Made by a program: the position numbers and the translations under genes | Notes under the pieces: model-generated | Told to the model about the DNA's origin: nothing | The model's input: only the letters and a program-made list of their open reading frames with translations | Database searches by the model: none | Origin: Sequoia sempervirens | Lineage: Eukaryota; Streptophyta; Pinopsida; Cupressales; Cupressaceae | Reading direction: 5' to 3' | Assembly (NCBI GenBank): GCA_007258455.2 | Contig: VDFB02373365.1 | Span: 218,669,765 to 218,733,764 of the forward strand | DNA: 64,000 bases | Part shown: positions 46,418 to 57,549 of the stretch, piece after piece | Layout: each line of letters begins with the position of its first letter | Numbering within the stretch: position 1 is the first letter of the stretch

Positions 46418-47984
46418 AGGATAATAACCAAGACCATGAATTGTTTGTTGTGTGATAGGATTGATAGGGTTGTGAATAAATTGTTCATTAGCACCACATG
46501 GATTGTTGTATTCAATTTGGCCACTCCAACTTTAAGAGGTATAAAGATCACCTCGATTAGTTTCTTTTCAACATTGTGAAATCCATTAATGGATAAAGAA
46601 TCAGGTTGAATGTTTGATTGATCAGTGCAAAGCCTATTCAAAAGGATCAAACTACACACATTAAGGGAAGAGCCAGTATCTACAAGATTTATCTTTATTC
46701 CTTTGTGTTTGTATTGAGATATGATGATGAAAAGATCTTTTTTTTTGCATTGCCAAAGAGGGGAGTTCACTTTGGTAGAAAAAAATGTCATTGCTTATTC
46801 CTTGGATTATGGCTGCTATGTTAGTTGTTTCCATAGTAGAATTGATAGGTATTTTTTGTAAGGTTGTTTGTAACATAGTGTGATAGGTAGGTGAATTCTG
46901 AAGAAGGTCTCAAAGGGATATCTTTAAAGGAGTATTCTTAATTTATTCAACAATATCATACTCCCTAGGAGTTAATCCAGGAGCACTAGGCAAGATGGGA
47001 TTAGGAAAAGGTAATGGTGTTGGGGTGGGTTGTGGCATTCATGCATTGTTTTGAGTGTAATGTGTGTGTGGAACAACATCATGCATAGGTGGGTAAACAG
47101 TAAACTCAGGTTTAGGTGGATGTGGAGGTTTATGTGATAGTGGATAGAGGATGAGTTTAGGTTGGTGTTGAGTTGGTTGTTTGTGTGAAGGTGGGTAGAG
47201 AATGAGAGGATTCTTAGGATGTCCCATGGGGTATGTATGAGGTCAATTGATCAATGGGGATCTAAAGGACACTTGCACATTCATAACCTCAACGATCTTG
47301 GTTTGATGTGTCTCTAATAAGGGGAAATCGAGAATCACCTTTTTATTGCAAGTGAAGGAAGACACATTAGTATTGTTGCCATTTGCTAGCACCATGATAT
47401 TCTCCCTGGAAGGAGAGTTTTTAGGAGAACTATGGATCATTTTTTTTTGACATTTATGGATTGGTTCTTCTAAAATGACTTCATCACAGGTAGGGGAAAA
47501 ATCAATGGTTGGATTTTATTGTTTATCAATAGTGTGGAAATTAGGAGAAGACCCTGTTTGATTGCCATTTTTCTATAAGGTCTCATTATCTTGTTCCATA
47601 TTATCTACCTTAATAGGAGAGCTAGTAATATGTTCATCCAAGGTTTAATTTTGTGTAGTAGCTTTCTCAGAAATGGGGGGCATCAAGAGAAGGACCACTA
47701 TGATCTTCAAATAGATTGTCCCAAATGGTGGGAGCATTACGAAAGGGAGGATCAAGATTTTTATGACTCTTAATAGGTATATCTTCTAACACCAACTTAT
47801 CCTCTTGGCATTGATGAGGGATATTAGGAGATAGAAGTTTTTTATTTTCATGGTTATGGAAACTAGGTAAGGTGATGTTTAAAAATGTTTCTATGATCTC
47901 ATGCTCTATTTTTCTAATGTCTTCCCAAGGCGGAAGAGGAGAGGAACAATCAAGAATCTCAATGCTTGAATCTTCTTTCACCAA
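46414..47984 (-). pseudogene. H gag linker and aspartic protease
   Basis: Reading from 47984 downward there is an acidic segment (47984-47667), then a Pro/His-rich stretch (47227-47039), then PGLTPREYDIVE near 46975 and SLRDLLQNSPTYHTMLQTTL. These are landmarks just before protease in Tat/Retand-type gypsy elements. A frame change follows. The frame 46791-46414 then carries GIKINLVDTGSSLNVCSLIL with the catalytic DTG intact, and SINGFHNVEKKLIEVIFIPL. The LLGRPW landmark is lost. No RT follows. The zinc knuckle that should precede this lies after it. Confidence 0.65.
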
Positions 47985-48812
47985 GATACCTTCATCACTA
48001 ATAGGAGAGGTATTGGGAGAAGAACAAGTATGATTGCTATGATTATCTACACTTACATCCTCTTGTGTTATGACATTCTTACAAATTCAATATGTACTAG
48101 GACGGTACGCAACATTCTTATCAGATGTTTTACTTTGTTCTCCTAGACTATGTCCAGTAAAAATGGAATCATACAAGCCACTTGATATTCTAGAAACATG
48201 AAATGCTTGAATAGAAAAAATGATAACATGAGAAAGAAAATAAAGTGCAATGAAATGGTTTAAAATGAAAATTTTAAATGCAATTTTTCATATGTGAAAT
48301 AAGGTAATTTTCCAATTACATTATGCAACAACCTGAAAGATGAAATGTTGTAAATGCAAATGTGAAATTGAGCAATCTATGAAATGAGATATTCTAAGCT
48401 AGATCTAATGAAATACATGTTATAGAAACTCAAAAAACTGATACGGGTAGGTAATGGCAGAAAATAGAAGCTTAAAATAAGGGTTTTCAACTTTGTAAAA
48501 GGCTATTTTAGGGCTGAATAGGGACTAAGTCGCCTAAGGTGGCGAATTAGTCCCAATAGGGATTTTTTTCAGAATTTTTAGATTTTATGGATTGATTGTG
48601 ATGGTTTCTATTCTTTCTGATGTAGACCTAAGATTCCAATGCAAAATTTAAAAAAAAATCAATGATTTAAGATACAAAAATGTAACCTATATGCACTTTC
48701 AATAATGCAAAAATTGAAACCATAGAATGCAACTGTGACAAATGAAAAATGAAATGCAAGCTAATTATAGGAGAGCGATGGAATCCCAATCAAAAAATAA
48801 AGTATTCAGAAA
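47985..48812 (-). other. Leader of element H
   Basis: Between the PBS-like site and the first gag-like frame. It is AT-rich with no supported ORF. It contains one paired GGGACTAAGTCGCC module (48521-48554), the same motif found in the H LTRs. Confidence 0.5.
48521..48554. repeat. Inverted repeat module (14-base arms, 6-base loop)
   Basis: GGGACTAAGTCGCC, loop TAAGGT, then GGCGAATTAGTCCC. The arms are complementary except for one base. Similar paired modules occur at 36511-36545, 37175-37207, 49307-49338 and 49983-50012. Confidence 0.85.
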
Positions 48813-48825
48813 GTCAAGTTCACCA
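48813..48825 (-). promoter_or_regulatory. Candidate primer-binding site of element H
   Basis: On the minus strand TGGTGAACTTGAC begins three bases after the LTR end (48829). A PBS starts with TGG to pair with tRNA CCA. I cannot name the tRNA with confidence. Confidence 0.4.
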
Positions 48826-50394
48826 AAATGTGGACAATGATTTTGGGTGTCCAAAGGCTCTCTTGCTCTTCTAGGGTTTTTCACCTAAAAGGAGAGAAAT
48901 GGACCCAAAATGCTAATGTCCACATTCAAGATTAATGTAAAAGGGATGAAATGTATCTAAATATAATGTACTAATGCAATAAATTGAAAAATAAATGATT
49001 TATTAACACTAAACCTAAGAAATGCAAAGTAATTTAAAACATAGTGTGATATGCAAACATGTGATAAATGAGCTAGAAATGCAAAAAAAACTATACAAAA
49101 AGTTATAAAATAGAATGTGTGAACCTGGAAGCTGAAAAGGGATGAAATGAAGGTCTAGAATCCTAAAAAATATGATGCAAAAGTCAACTAGGACACGTGT
49201 GCCAATTTGGGTGACTTACTCCCAAATCTAGAAAAACTACTTTGGAGCCCATTTCGGCCAAATGGGTATCCAAATATATAGAAACATTTGAAAAATAGGT
49301 TCAGTAGGACTAAGTCTCCACTGTTTGTGACTTAGTCCACTTTTGAATTTCTAAAAATTTGAAAGTGGAAACAGAAGCCCTCTGTTTGCACTTCGGTTCC
49401 TGATAGGTGTCCGCTTCTTAAACTCTGATTTTTGGGCCTGAAAGTGACTTTTTGTTGATATTTTGACTTGGTAAACAAGGAAATGTCTTCCAAAACTTTG
49501 CAACTTGATCTTTAATGATCTCCAAGTCTCCAACATACCTAAATCTACAAGTACGCAAGGAGAGAAGGAGAAATGTTGGATGTTAGGGCACGGGGATTTG
49601 CCTCGGTCAAACTCCTTTTTAGGTAATTAAACCAAAATGGAGAAATAATGTAATGAATAATGAAACAATGGAGTTAATACCTTGCCATGATGATTGATTT
49701 TGATTTTCTGCAACAAAAGATGAAGAATCTACCCTTAAATGTCTAAAAAATGTTGTCTTGATGACTTAGAATGCCAAATCCCTAACTTTCTTGACTTGAG
49801 AACATGATGAATGATGAATGAATGATAATGAGCTAAGAGATAATGAATTAGGGTTTAGAGACTTAAATTTACAGGAAATTCACCTTATTTTCTTGTTAAT
49901 TGGATCCCTAAGGCTGACATGAAGGAAGAATAAACTTAAAATCCAAAATTTCCCACTCAAACCTCGAAAATAGGACAAATTAGACTAAGTTTCCATGTTA
50001 GGTGACTTAGTCCCACTTGGCAAGAACTTGTTCACCCAGATGGGAAACTTAGTCCTAGAGGGGTCCTTTTGACATCTGGAATGTTGGGGAGTGGGAAATT
50101 TTAGTTCTTATGTTGATTTCATCATATATTTGATCAAATTATGCCTTGGGATACACAATATAGGGCCATAGGGGCCTATTAATGATGATGTAAAGGTCAA
50201 TTAGGGCTTGGGACACAAAATTCAATGTGAAAATGTGATTAAATACACTTTACAACTCTAAAATGAGGTCCACTTAGCCTAGAAAGGCACAACATCCAAT
50301 GTGAATGTGTATGACACATTACAACACTAGATTAAAGTCAAATTCAATTTACAAGCCTTCTAGATTAATGTGATAATGAAATTAAATAATTTTT

Positions 50395-51614
50395 TGTTGG
50401 AAATAGGATGCCATTTAATTGCAATCCTAAACATTATTTATTTCATGTATCTCCTAAGTCCTTGGAAAGTATTCCCCAACACTGGGATTAGAAAGAGATT
50501 AATATTGAATGAAATAATCATGTTAATTGACATTTGTAATTAATTCTAAATGTTAGGAGCATGTGAGGGCATCCAATATGAGTTCCTAAATGATAGGGGC
50601 AAATGGGGCACCCACATGGAAGGTGGAACTCACCTTGAGTTAAGTTAACTGTTTGGAGTAAAAGAGAACTCTTCTGAATGCATGTAAAGATCCTAGGAGT
50701 TAGGGGTTGATGTTTACATCCATGAATTTCAATTCAGTTCAGAATTAGTTTAGTTTGGTTATGGTTCAATTATCTTTAGTTAGTTTTAGTTGAACGCTAC
50801 TTGACTTTAGTTAACTTGGAATGCATGACTAATGACTTGAGTTGCATGATAGATAACAAGTGACTACCTTTAGTTAACAGGGGATGACCATTCTTGCATG
50901 AATGGTGGAGAGATATGTTTCAGTTAATAGAGAATGAATTGGACCCACTTTGGGCACCCAAGTTAGCTTCTTGGAGTTAACTCTTTTGCATGCTAAGATA
51001 TTTCAGAAGGCTAAGTTAAGTGGGCCCATTCTTGGGTACCTAATTTGAGGATAAGCCTTGAAGATATCTACGTAATCAAGGTTTTGTTGTGACTTTAGTT
51101 TGGGACACCCAAATGGATGAAGCACATGTTTTGGTATTGTTCTTCATGATAGAACTATACTTGCAAGAGATAGGCTTACCTTTTGTGAGATAGGGATTGA
51201 GCTTTGTAATTGTAACTCTTTGGAGTTTACAAAGTTGATTATTGCCTATTTATCTCAAGCAAGTTGAAGAGAGTTATTATCAATTTTATCATAGGTTGTG
51301 AAGAAGATTTGGTAAAGGAAAAAGAAGCATTCTCAAGCAAGGATTGGAATTATCATAATCTACTTCAGATATTGAATAATACATTGATTCTTGGTGGAGT
51401 TTTTTCCCAAAAGGGTTTATCCACGGTATATGTTGTGTATCTTCTAATACCTTATCTAATTCTTCTAAAACCTTTTGTTTTCATTCTACAAATGATAAAA
51501 TGAATTAATCAAATAATCACCCACAAAGAATCTGTAACAAAAAATACATATTTAGATAAGTTATCATAAATTTTTACAAAGTATTAAGCTACATAAACAC
51601 CTCAATTTTTAGCG
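50395..51614 (+). repeat. J 5' LTR
   Basis: 1220 bases. It ends CAATTTTTAGCG, where the right LTR has CAATTTTCAACA, so the terminal CA has mutated. A PBS-like site follows. Confidence 0.82.
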
Positions 51615-51616
51615 TT

Positions 51617-51628
51617 TGGTATTAGATC
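51617..51628 (+). promoter_or_regulatory. Degenerate primer-binding site of J
   Basis: TGGTATTAGATC, two changes from TGGTATCAGAGC. Confidence 0.72.
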
Positions 51629-51745
51629 TGAGGTTGGGTAGAGTATTGGGATGCCTTTCTCTTAAAATATTGGAGGATTTTTGTCTGTAGTGGGAGCTTT
51701 TACTATTTTTTCTTATTATTGATTTTGGAAAATAACTTTGTTACA

Positions 51746-52495
51746 ATGAATTCTTGTTTAGATATTGAAAGGTTCAATGGATCTAATTATGAGATGTGGA
51801 AATTAAAAATGGAGGATATCCTAGAAGAGAGGGATCAGTGGTTAGTTGTTTGTAATGAGACAAAGTCACCTACAACGATGTCAGATGAGGATTGGGCTAA
51901 GCTTGATAAGAAGGAAAGAAGGACCATAAGATTATGTCTTGATGATGTTGTTCTCTTGAATGTTTTAGAAGAAACTATTGCGTATAAGTTGTCGAAGAGA
52001 ATAGGTGATATTTATCAAACTAAAAGTCTTACTAATAAGTTGTATCCAAAACAGACATTTGTATTATTTAAAGATGAAAGATGGTGATTCTATTGCAAAT
52101 CATTTGAATGCTTTTAATTTGATTCTAAGTTAATTAGCATCTATAGATGTAAAGCTAGAAGATGAAGATAAATTCATTTTGTTACTTTGTTCTTTACCAA
52201 AATATTGAGCAAATCTTTGTTGCTATTAGTGGTAGTTGTACAAATCCGAAGATGGGAAATATAATTCCTAATATCCTATTAGAGGAGATGAGGAGGAAGT
52301 ATAAAATGGAAATCCAAGATTCCTTGTTTGTAAAAGGTAGGCCTGAGAAAAAGGAACCTAAGGGAGACAAGGAAGGGAAGGGTAAGTCAGAAGGATGAAG
52401 TAAGGTAAAGTGTTAGGACTATGGGAAACTAGGACATGTGAAGAATGATTGTAAGAAAAAGAAAGAGAGTTTTGATTCTTCTACAGAGGAATCCT
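51746..52495 (+). pseudogene. J copia gag
   Basis: From the ATG at 51746 the frame reads MNSCLDIERFNGSNYEMWKL, KMEDILEERDQWLVVC and DWAKLDKKERRTIRLCLDDV, the UBN2-type copia gag start (F-x-G-x-NY-x-W). It is open to 52087 and then broken. A knuckle relic at about 52410-52455 reads YGKLGHVKNDCK, with its second Cys changed to Tyr and a stop just before it. A Ser/Glu-rich tail follows. Confidence 0.75.
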
Positions 52496-53200
52496 AGGAT
52501 GAAAGTAATGATGCATTAGTTATTTCAGCTAATATTGTTTGTGATAACTCTTTGCTTCATATTTTAGAGTGATCTTCATAGAGAGGATGGTAGTCACGAT
52601 TCCATGTGTGACTCAGTACCATAGTTTAGTGGGATTTTTTGGTAGTGATGTGGATGCATTATTGGTAAGGTTATCTCCATGTTATTAGAGATATGGTTTC
52701 TTGGTTTAGAGTGTATTTGTTATGATGTCATGTTATACTCTTGATACTAGTTTAGAGTTTGGAATATTGCATGTTCTCTTCAGACTAGGATCGTGTATAT
52801 ATGTTATGGTGCATGTGATCTCCTAGGAGGAGATGGTGAGATCATGGATTTCATGTTTATGTTCAAGATTGGAGTTTTGACATTGATATTGTATAGTTCT
52901 TTTATGTATTGAGTACATTAATCATTTGCTTGATTAATTCATGAAAGTGTTGTGTTGCATTTGGAGTTTGGCATGGATTGGTTGGTTATAGGACCTCATG
53001 GATACTTGGAGAAATAGGTGAGGCTTAAAAGTTCTCTTATGGTAAGAGATATATGTTAGAATGGTTACTTGTGAGAAAATATATTTTCAACAGTAAAGAC
53101 TGAGAAGCCTACACCTTGGTTGAACATGATTTCAATACACTCAGAAGTTTAACATGCCTCCAAAGAGAAAATTTTGTTACAAATACTTGGGAAAGGTATT
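52496..53200. other. Scrambled or deleted pol region of J
   Basis: About 0.7 kb without recognisable protease, integrase or RT. A full copia pol would need more than 3 kb here, so most has been deleted. Confidence 0.5.
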
Positions 53201-53440
53201 GGTTTTAATTTCAACTAAGTTAAACTTGAATGTGATAGTCAGAGTGCTATGTGTTTTGCCAAAAATCTTATGTATCATGCTCGTACTAAGCATGTTGATG
53301 TAAAGTATCACTTTGTGCAAGAAATGGTTGAGAGTGGGAGGGTAATACTTTGAGAAAGTTGACACTTTAATTACTGTTGTAGAATATCTTATGAAACCAG
53401 TTCCTACAGATAAGTTCTCTTGGTTTTAATCATTTGAAGT
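53201..53440 (+). pseudogene. J copia RNase H C-terminal fragment
   Basis: The translation reads ECDSQSAMCFAKNLMYHART, KHVDVKYHFVQEMVESGRVI and then MKPVPTDKFSW. This is the typical C-terminal end of copia RNase H (CDSQSAI..AKN...H.RTKHID...HF.RE, then TKPVPxxKF). The catalytic Asp in CDSQS is present, but the rest of the domain is missing. Confidence 0.8.
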
Positions 53441-53555
53441 TGGCTTGGATTGATTAGTTGGTGCAAAAAGGCCATTGGCCTTGAGTCTTGTACTTGACTT
53501 AAAATTAATATTCTTTGTTTAGAATAATTGCAATGTATAATGTCAAATGGGAAAA

Positions 53556-55550
53556 TGTTGGAAATAGGATGCCATGTAATTGCAATCCTAAACATTATTT
53601 ATTTGATGTATCTCCTAATTCATTGGAAATTATTCCCCAACACTAAGATTAGAAAGATATTAATATTGAATGAAATAGTCATGTTAATTGACATTTGTAA
53701 TTAATTTTAAATGTTAGGAGCATGTGAGGGTGTCCAATATGAGTTCCTAAATGATAGGGGCACATGGGGCACCCACATATAATGTGGAACTCACCTTCAA
53801 TTAAGTTAACTGTTTGGAGTAAAAGATGACACTTCTAAATGCATGTAAAGATCCTAGGAGTTAGTGATTGATGTTTACATGCATGAAGTTCAGTTCAGTT
53901 AAAAATCAGTTTAGTTTAGTTTAGTTATGGTTCAGTTATCTTCAATTAGTTTTAGTTGAATGCTAGTTGAGTTGAGTTAACTTGGAATGCATGACTAATG
54001 ACTTGAGTTGCATAACAGATAAGGGTATCTATAGGATCATGATGGGCCAAAAAGTGGCAATATGTAAGTGATATGATGGCCCATGTGGCTGATGACTTTT
54101 TTTTACCCAAAATTGATGAAACAAAAAGGGTTTTTAAAGGATATTCTTAGCTTTCCACCAATATAAATTATGCTTTACTTTGAATTTAATAAATAATTAT
54201 TATTCATTTTTTATTTTAATTACGACTAAAGTCCTAATTGATAGGTTGATTGAAAAACACCTATAGCTTTCAAACGATATCGATTTTTTGAATCAAACAT
54301 GCATCACATTCTATGCTTCAGATACTATAGGATTAAAAAAAAGAATTTCATGATGTTTTGACCAAGTTAAGGTGGTCGACATATGATTTTTATATTTTTA
54401 AAAATTTGTAATAAAAAATCATAATTAATTATTTACTGGAAAAAATTACAAAAAAATATCACATCCTACATGAATCCTCTACTTATATCTAAAATATTAT
54501 CATTTTATTGTGGTTAGGTGGTCAGACAAGCACCTATTTCTTATTTTTTCCCTGAAATTTAAATACTACTACATTGAAATTTCAAATTTTCACCAAATAG
54601 ATTTTTTTTAAAATAAACCTAGTAGTTTAGAAACTACATTCAATTTGCTACAGATTCTATTCTTACATATTTTTGAAATAATATAGATAACTTATTCAAA
54701 TTTTTATGTCAAGTTGCCTAACTCTAATTTTTTTGAATTTTTTGCCACTTAAGGGCCTATTTTTTCCATGATGATCTTGCACATACCCATAATAGGTGAC
54801 TACCTTCAGTTAACAAGGGATGACCATTCTTGCATGAATGGTGGAGAGATATGTTTCAGTTAATAGAGAATGAATTGGACCCACCTTGGGCACCCAAGTT
54901 CGCTTCTTGGAGTTGACTCTTTTGCATGCTATGATATTTTAGAAGGATGAGTTAGGTGGGCCCATTCTTGGGTGCCTACTTTGAGGATAAGCCTTGAAGA
55001 TATCTACGGAATCAAGGTTCAGTTGTGACTTGAGTTTGGGACGCCCAAATGGATGAAGCACATGTTTTGGCATTGTTCTTCATGGTAGAACTCTACTTGC
55101 AAGAGATAGGAATAACTTTTGTGAGATATGGATTGAGATTTGTAATTTTAACTCTTTGGAGTTTACAAAGTTTATTATTTCCTATTTATCTCAAGAAAAT
55201 TGAAGAGAGTTATTATCAATTTTATTGTAGGTTGTGAAGAAGATTTGGTGAAGGTAAAAGAAGCATTCTCAAGCAATGATTGGAATTATTGTAATCTACT
55301 TTAGAGATTGAATAATATAATGATTCTTGGTGGATTTTTTTCCCGAAAGGGTTTCTCCATGGTATATGTTGTGTATCTTCTAATATCCTATCTAATTCTT
55401 CTACAACCTTTTGTCTTCATTCTACAAATCATAAAATGAATTAATCAGATAATCACCCACAAAGAATTTGTAACAAAGAATACATATTTAGATCATAAAT
55501 CATAAATTTTTACAAAGTATTATGCTACATAAACAACTCAATTTTCAACA
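53556..55550 (+). repeat. J 3' LTR containing an inserted inverted-repeat element
   Basis: Starts TGTTGGAAATAGG after purine-rich AAATGGGAAAA and ends TTTTCAACA. Excluding 54023-54792 it aligns with 50395-51614. Confidence 0.85.
54023..54788. mobile_element. Non-autonomous DNA transposon-like element with inverted ends
   Basis: 766 bases present in the right LTR of J but absent from the left LTR. The left end reads GGGTAT..AGGATCATGATGG and, further in, GTGGCAA. The right end, reverse-complemented, reads GGGTAT..AAGATCATCATGG and also GTGGCAA. The terminal inverted repeats are thus imperfect and about 25-45 bases long. The flanks are ATAA on both sides (54019-54022 and 54789-54792), or TAA if one base belongs to the element. 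The interior is AT-rich with no ORF, as in MITEs. A TAA duplication would suggest PIF/Harbinger, but ATAA fits the symmetric ends better, so I leave the superfamily open. Confidence 0.8.
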
Positions 55551-55782
55551 ATTTTGCAACATTGAATTAGGGAAAGATGGGTCCATCAGTCTAGAAAAGC
55601 GTGAAAATATTTTACAACACCTTTACAAGACATTGTTAAGTGTATTTTCATTCAATTTGCAAGGGTCCAAGAACTAGTGTGGATGTGTAAAACACCTCAC
55701 AACACTAAATCAAGGCCTCATTAAGTCCAATTCATCATCAATTATTCTCATATGAAGCAAGGTATAAATTTTTTGGCAACAC

Positions 55783-56301
55783 ACCCTCACAAAATTTGTA
55801 GCCCTTGTTTAGATAAACCATAAAATCTATCTTATAGTAACTCTTATGTTATGGCTCCTAAAGTAAAAGTGTCTTCGTCTAAAGGGGAAGCTTCTACTCC
55901 AAAAATACCTTTAAATAAAGACCTCATGGATCTTTTTCCACCCTCAACCAATGACAAACCTAAAGGCCAATTGATTCCCAGAGGTCCATAATTAGCAAAG
56001 GATCTGCTTGACAAGAGCTACTCTATCAGGGATGCCAAATTACCTTATACTAGATGGGAACTATTTTATAGCTGGTTTAGGAATAGAAATATGGGCATCC
56101 TAGTAGGAAACCCTTAGAATTGTGACCTGGGAAAGTTGATTGTGCCAAATGTCTATATGTATGTTGACTTACTAAAGGAAATAGCTACTAATTATGACCC
56201 AGTCACAAGGACTATCAGAACATATGATGGGAAAGGAATGGTCAAAATCACTAAGGAGGAATTGGGTCTTGTTTTCAAGCTCACTAGATGGAGTGATGAA
56301 A
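55783..56301 (+). pseudogene. G2 leader and N-terminus of the extra ORF
   Basis: After ACCCTCAC the leader TTGTTTAGATAAAC is followed by ATG at 55851 and MAPKVKVSSSKGEAS. The reading continues through LPYTRWELFYSWFRNRNMG and YDPVTRTIRTYDGKGMVKIT to RWSDE, where TRG3 interrupts. It matches the extra ORF of G1 closely at the protein level, with two stops. It lacks the C1 insertion found in G1, giving the empty site. This is the second internal region attached to the shared G LTR. Confidence 0.75.
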
Positions 56302-57440
56302 TGTTGGTGTAGGAGCACCATTAGATAAATTTTTTCAAGTTAATAAATTGGTGTTTAGGCTTTAGAATTTTGTTGGATTTGCATAAAATAAGGTCTTAAA
56401 GACCATTTTAGATTGTAATAGGTCATTTTTTATTCATATTAGGTGTTTTAGGGGGGTACTTAGTTTGACATTTGCAAAAGTTGCATTTTTTGGCAAAGTT
56501 GTCAAAACAATTTTTAAGGGAATATGAACGGTCATAGAGTTCAAAGGGAAGTTAGAGAGTTGGTTTTCTTGGTAAAAATCATAAATATGTGAAACTCCAT
56601 CATTGTAAGAATTTTTTTGAAGATTTTTGAAGATTGGAAAGAAAAACAATAAGCTTTGTGATTGATTTTTCCTGATTTTTCTATTTTTGCACATTTTCCA
56701 GCACTTGTACAGGCCATGCAAAAAAATTTGGTATATTTGGGGAAGCATAATATATATTTTTAACATATATTTGAATCCTACTTGAAGGTTCCTTAAAAAA
56801 AAATTGTGCATTTATTTGACTGATCTCTCAGGCTGGCCAAAAACAAGGCATTTGTGGTTTTGAGATCTCAATGATGAAGTAAACCCATTACACCTACTAT
56901 AATTGATGTACCTCAGTGGAATGGGTGTGAAATAACTAATTTTTGTGTGTATGATATTTGTGAGTGAAGGGGAGGCCAAGGAGTGCGTTGGGCTTAATGC
57001 CCTAAGGTGAAAATTTGAGTTTTTCAAAAGGAAAAGAGTGGTTCTGGTAAGCAAAGAGATAAATTGGTAAAGGAAACATTATTTTATGATGTTTTGGGTT
57101 TGTGCAGGTTATTTTGGACATGTTTTAAGAATTGATAAGTTTTTAGGAGCATTGGGAAATTGATTTTAAATAAATCCCTAGTTTATATGCGAGAAATGAG
57201 GGTTTTATGGTTTGGCCATTAGATGATTGAGCATCTAGAAAATAAAGGTGGATTATTTGGTTTGAGCACCTATTAATTACTTCCCAATTGAGATTTTAGG
57301 TTTTTGTGAAGGTATGTGAATAGTTCCTTTGGAACAGAGGACTAATTTGAGCCCTAAAAGGCATAAATCTTCTAAATTTGAGAGTGTTGATACAAAATTA
57401 CTATTGGTGATTATTTGATATGTTGTTAATATTTTAAATG

Positions 57441-57491
57441 TGTTGACAACTAATTCACCCCCCCTCTTAGTTGTCTTCCCTTGTGTTGCCA
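57441..57491 (+). repeat. Remnant of the K 5' LTR
   Basis: TGTTGACAACTAATTC to TTGTGTTGCCA, matching the last ~50 bases of the right LTR (GTGACAACTGATTC to TTGTGTTGCCA). Confidence 0.8.
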
Positions 57492-57496
57492 ATATT

Positions 57497-57508
57497 TGGT
57501 ATCAGAGT
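57497..57508 (+). promoter_or_regulatory. Primer-binding site of K
   Basis: TGGTATCAGAGT, one change from the initiator-Met complement, five bases after the LTR end. Confidence 0.88.
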
Positions 57509-57549
57509 AGGTTCCTTGGAAGAATTTTAATAGCTTAAGGTGATCTAAG

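Larger units (their letters stand above)
50395..55550 (+). mobile_element. Internally deleted copia element J
   Basis: LTRs at 50395-51614 and 53556-55550, both starting TGTTGGAAATAGG, surround 1.9 kb that keeps gag and the end of RNase H but lacks protease, integrase and most of RT. The flanks are ATTTT, with one extra T on the left, matching the uninterrupted H LTR (ATACATTTTGCAAC). LTR identity is about 92% over the first 125 bases by eye. The right LTR is longer because of a 766-base inserted element. Confidence 0.82.
36050..55781 (-). mobile_element. Minus-strand gypsy-like element H with nested insertions I and J
   Basis: Homologous LTRs begin TGTGGACAATG at 36050 and 48829. The right LTR continues, across nested J, to ...TTTTGGCAACA at 55781. 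Gag-like and protease segments between them read on the minus strand, and a PBS-like TGG site touches the right LTR, so the element is reversed. Removing I and J leaves about 7.4 kb. No RT or integrase was found. The left LTR lacks about 200 bases that should follow 37640, where element I now lies, so a deletion has occurred there. Confidence 0.7.
48829..55781 (-). repeat. Right LTR of H, interrupted by element J
   Basis: The LTR occupies 48829-50394 and 55551-55781, about 1.8 kb in total. The first part matches 36050-37640. The part after J (TTTTGCAACAT.GAATTAGGGAAAGATGGGTCC) continues the same alignment. Beyond 55610 the sequence is absent from the left copy. Confidence 0.75.

Noticed and set aside
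51264..51503. 79-codon frame and its counterpart at 55049-55237
   Set aside because: Both lie in the J LTRs at matching positions and are broken differently. They are LTR sequence.
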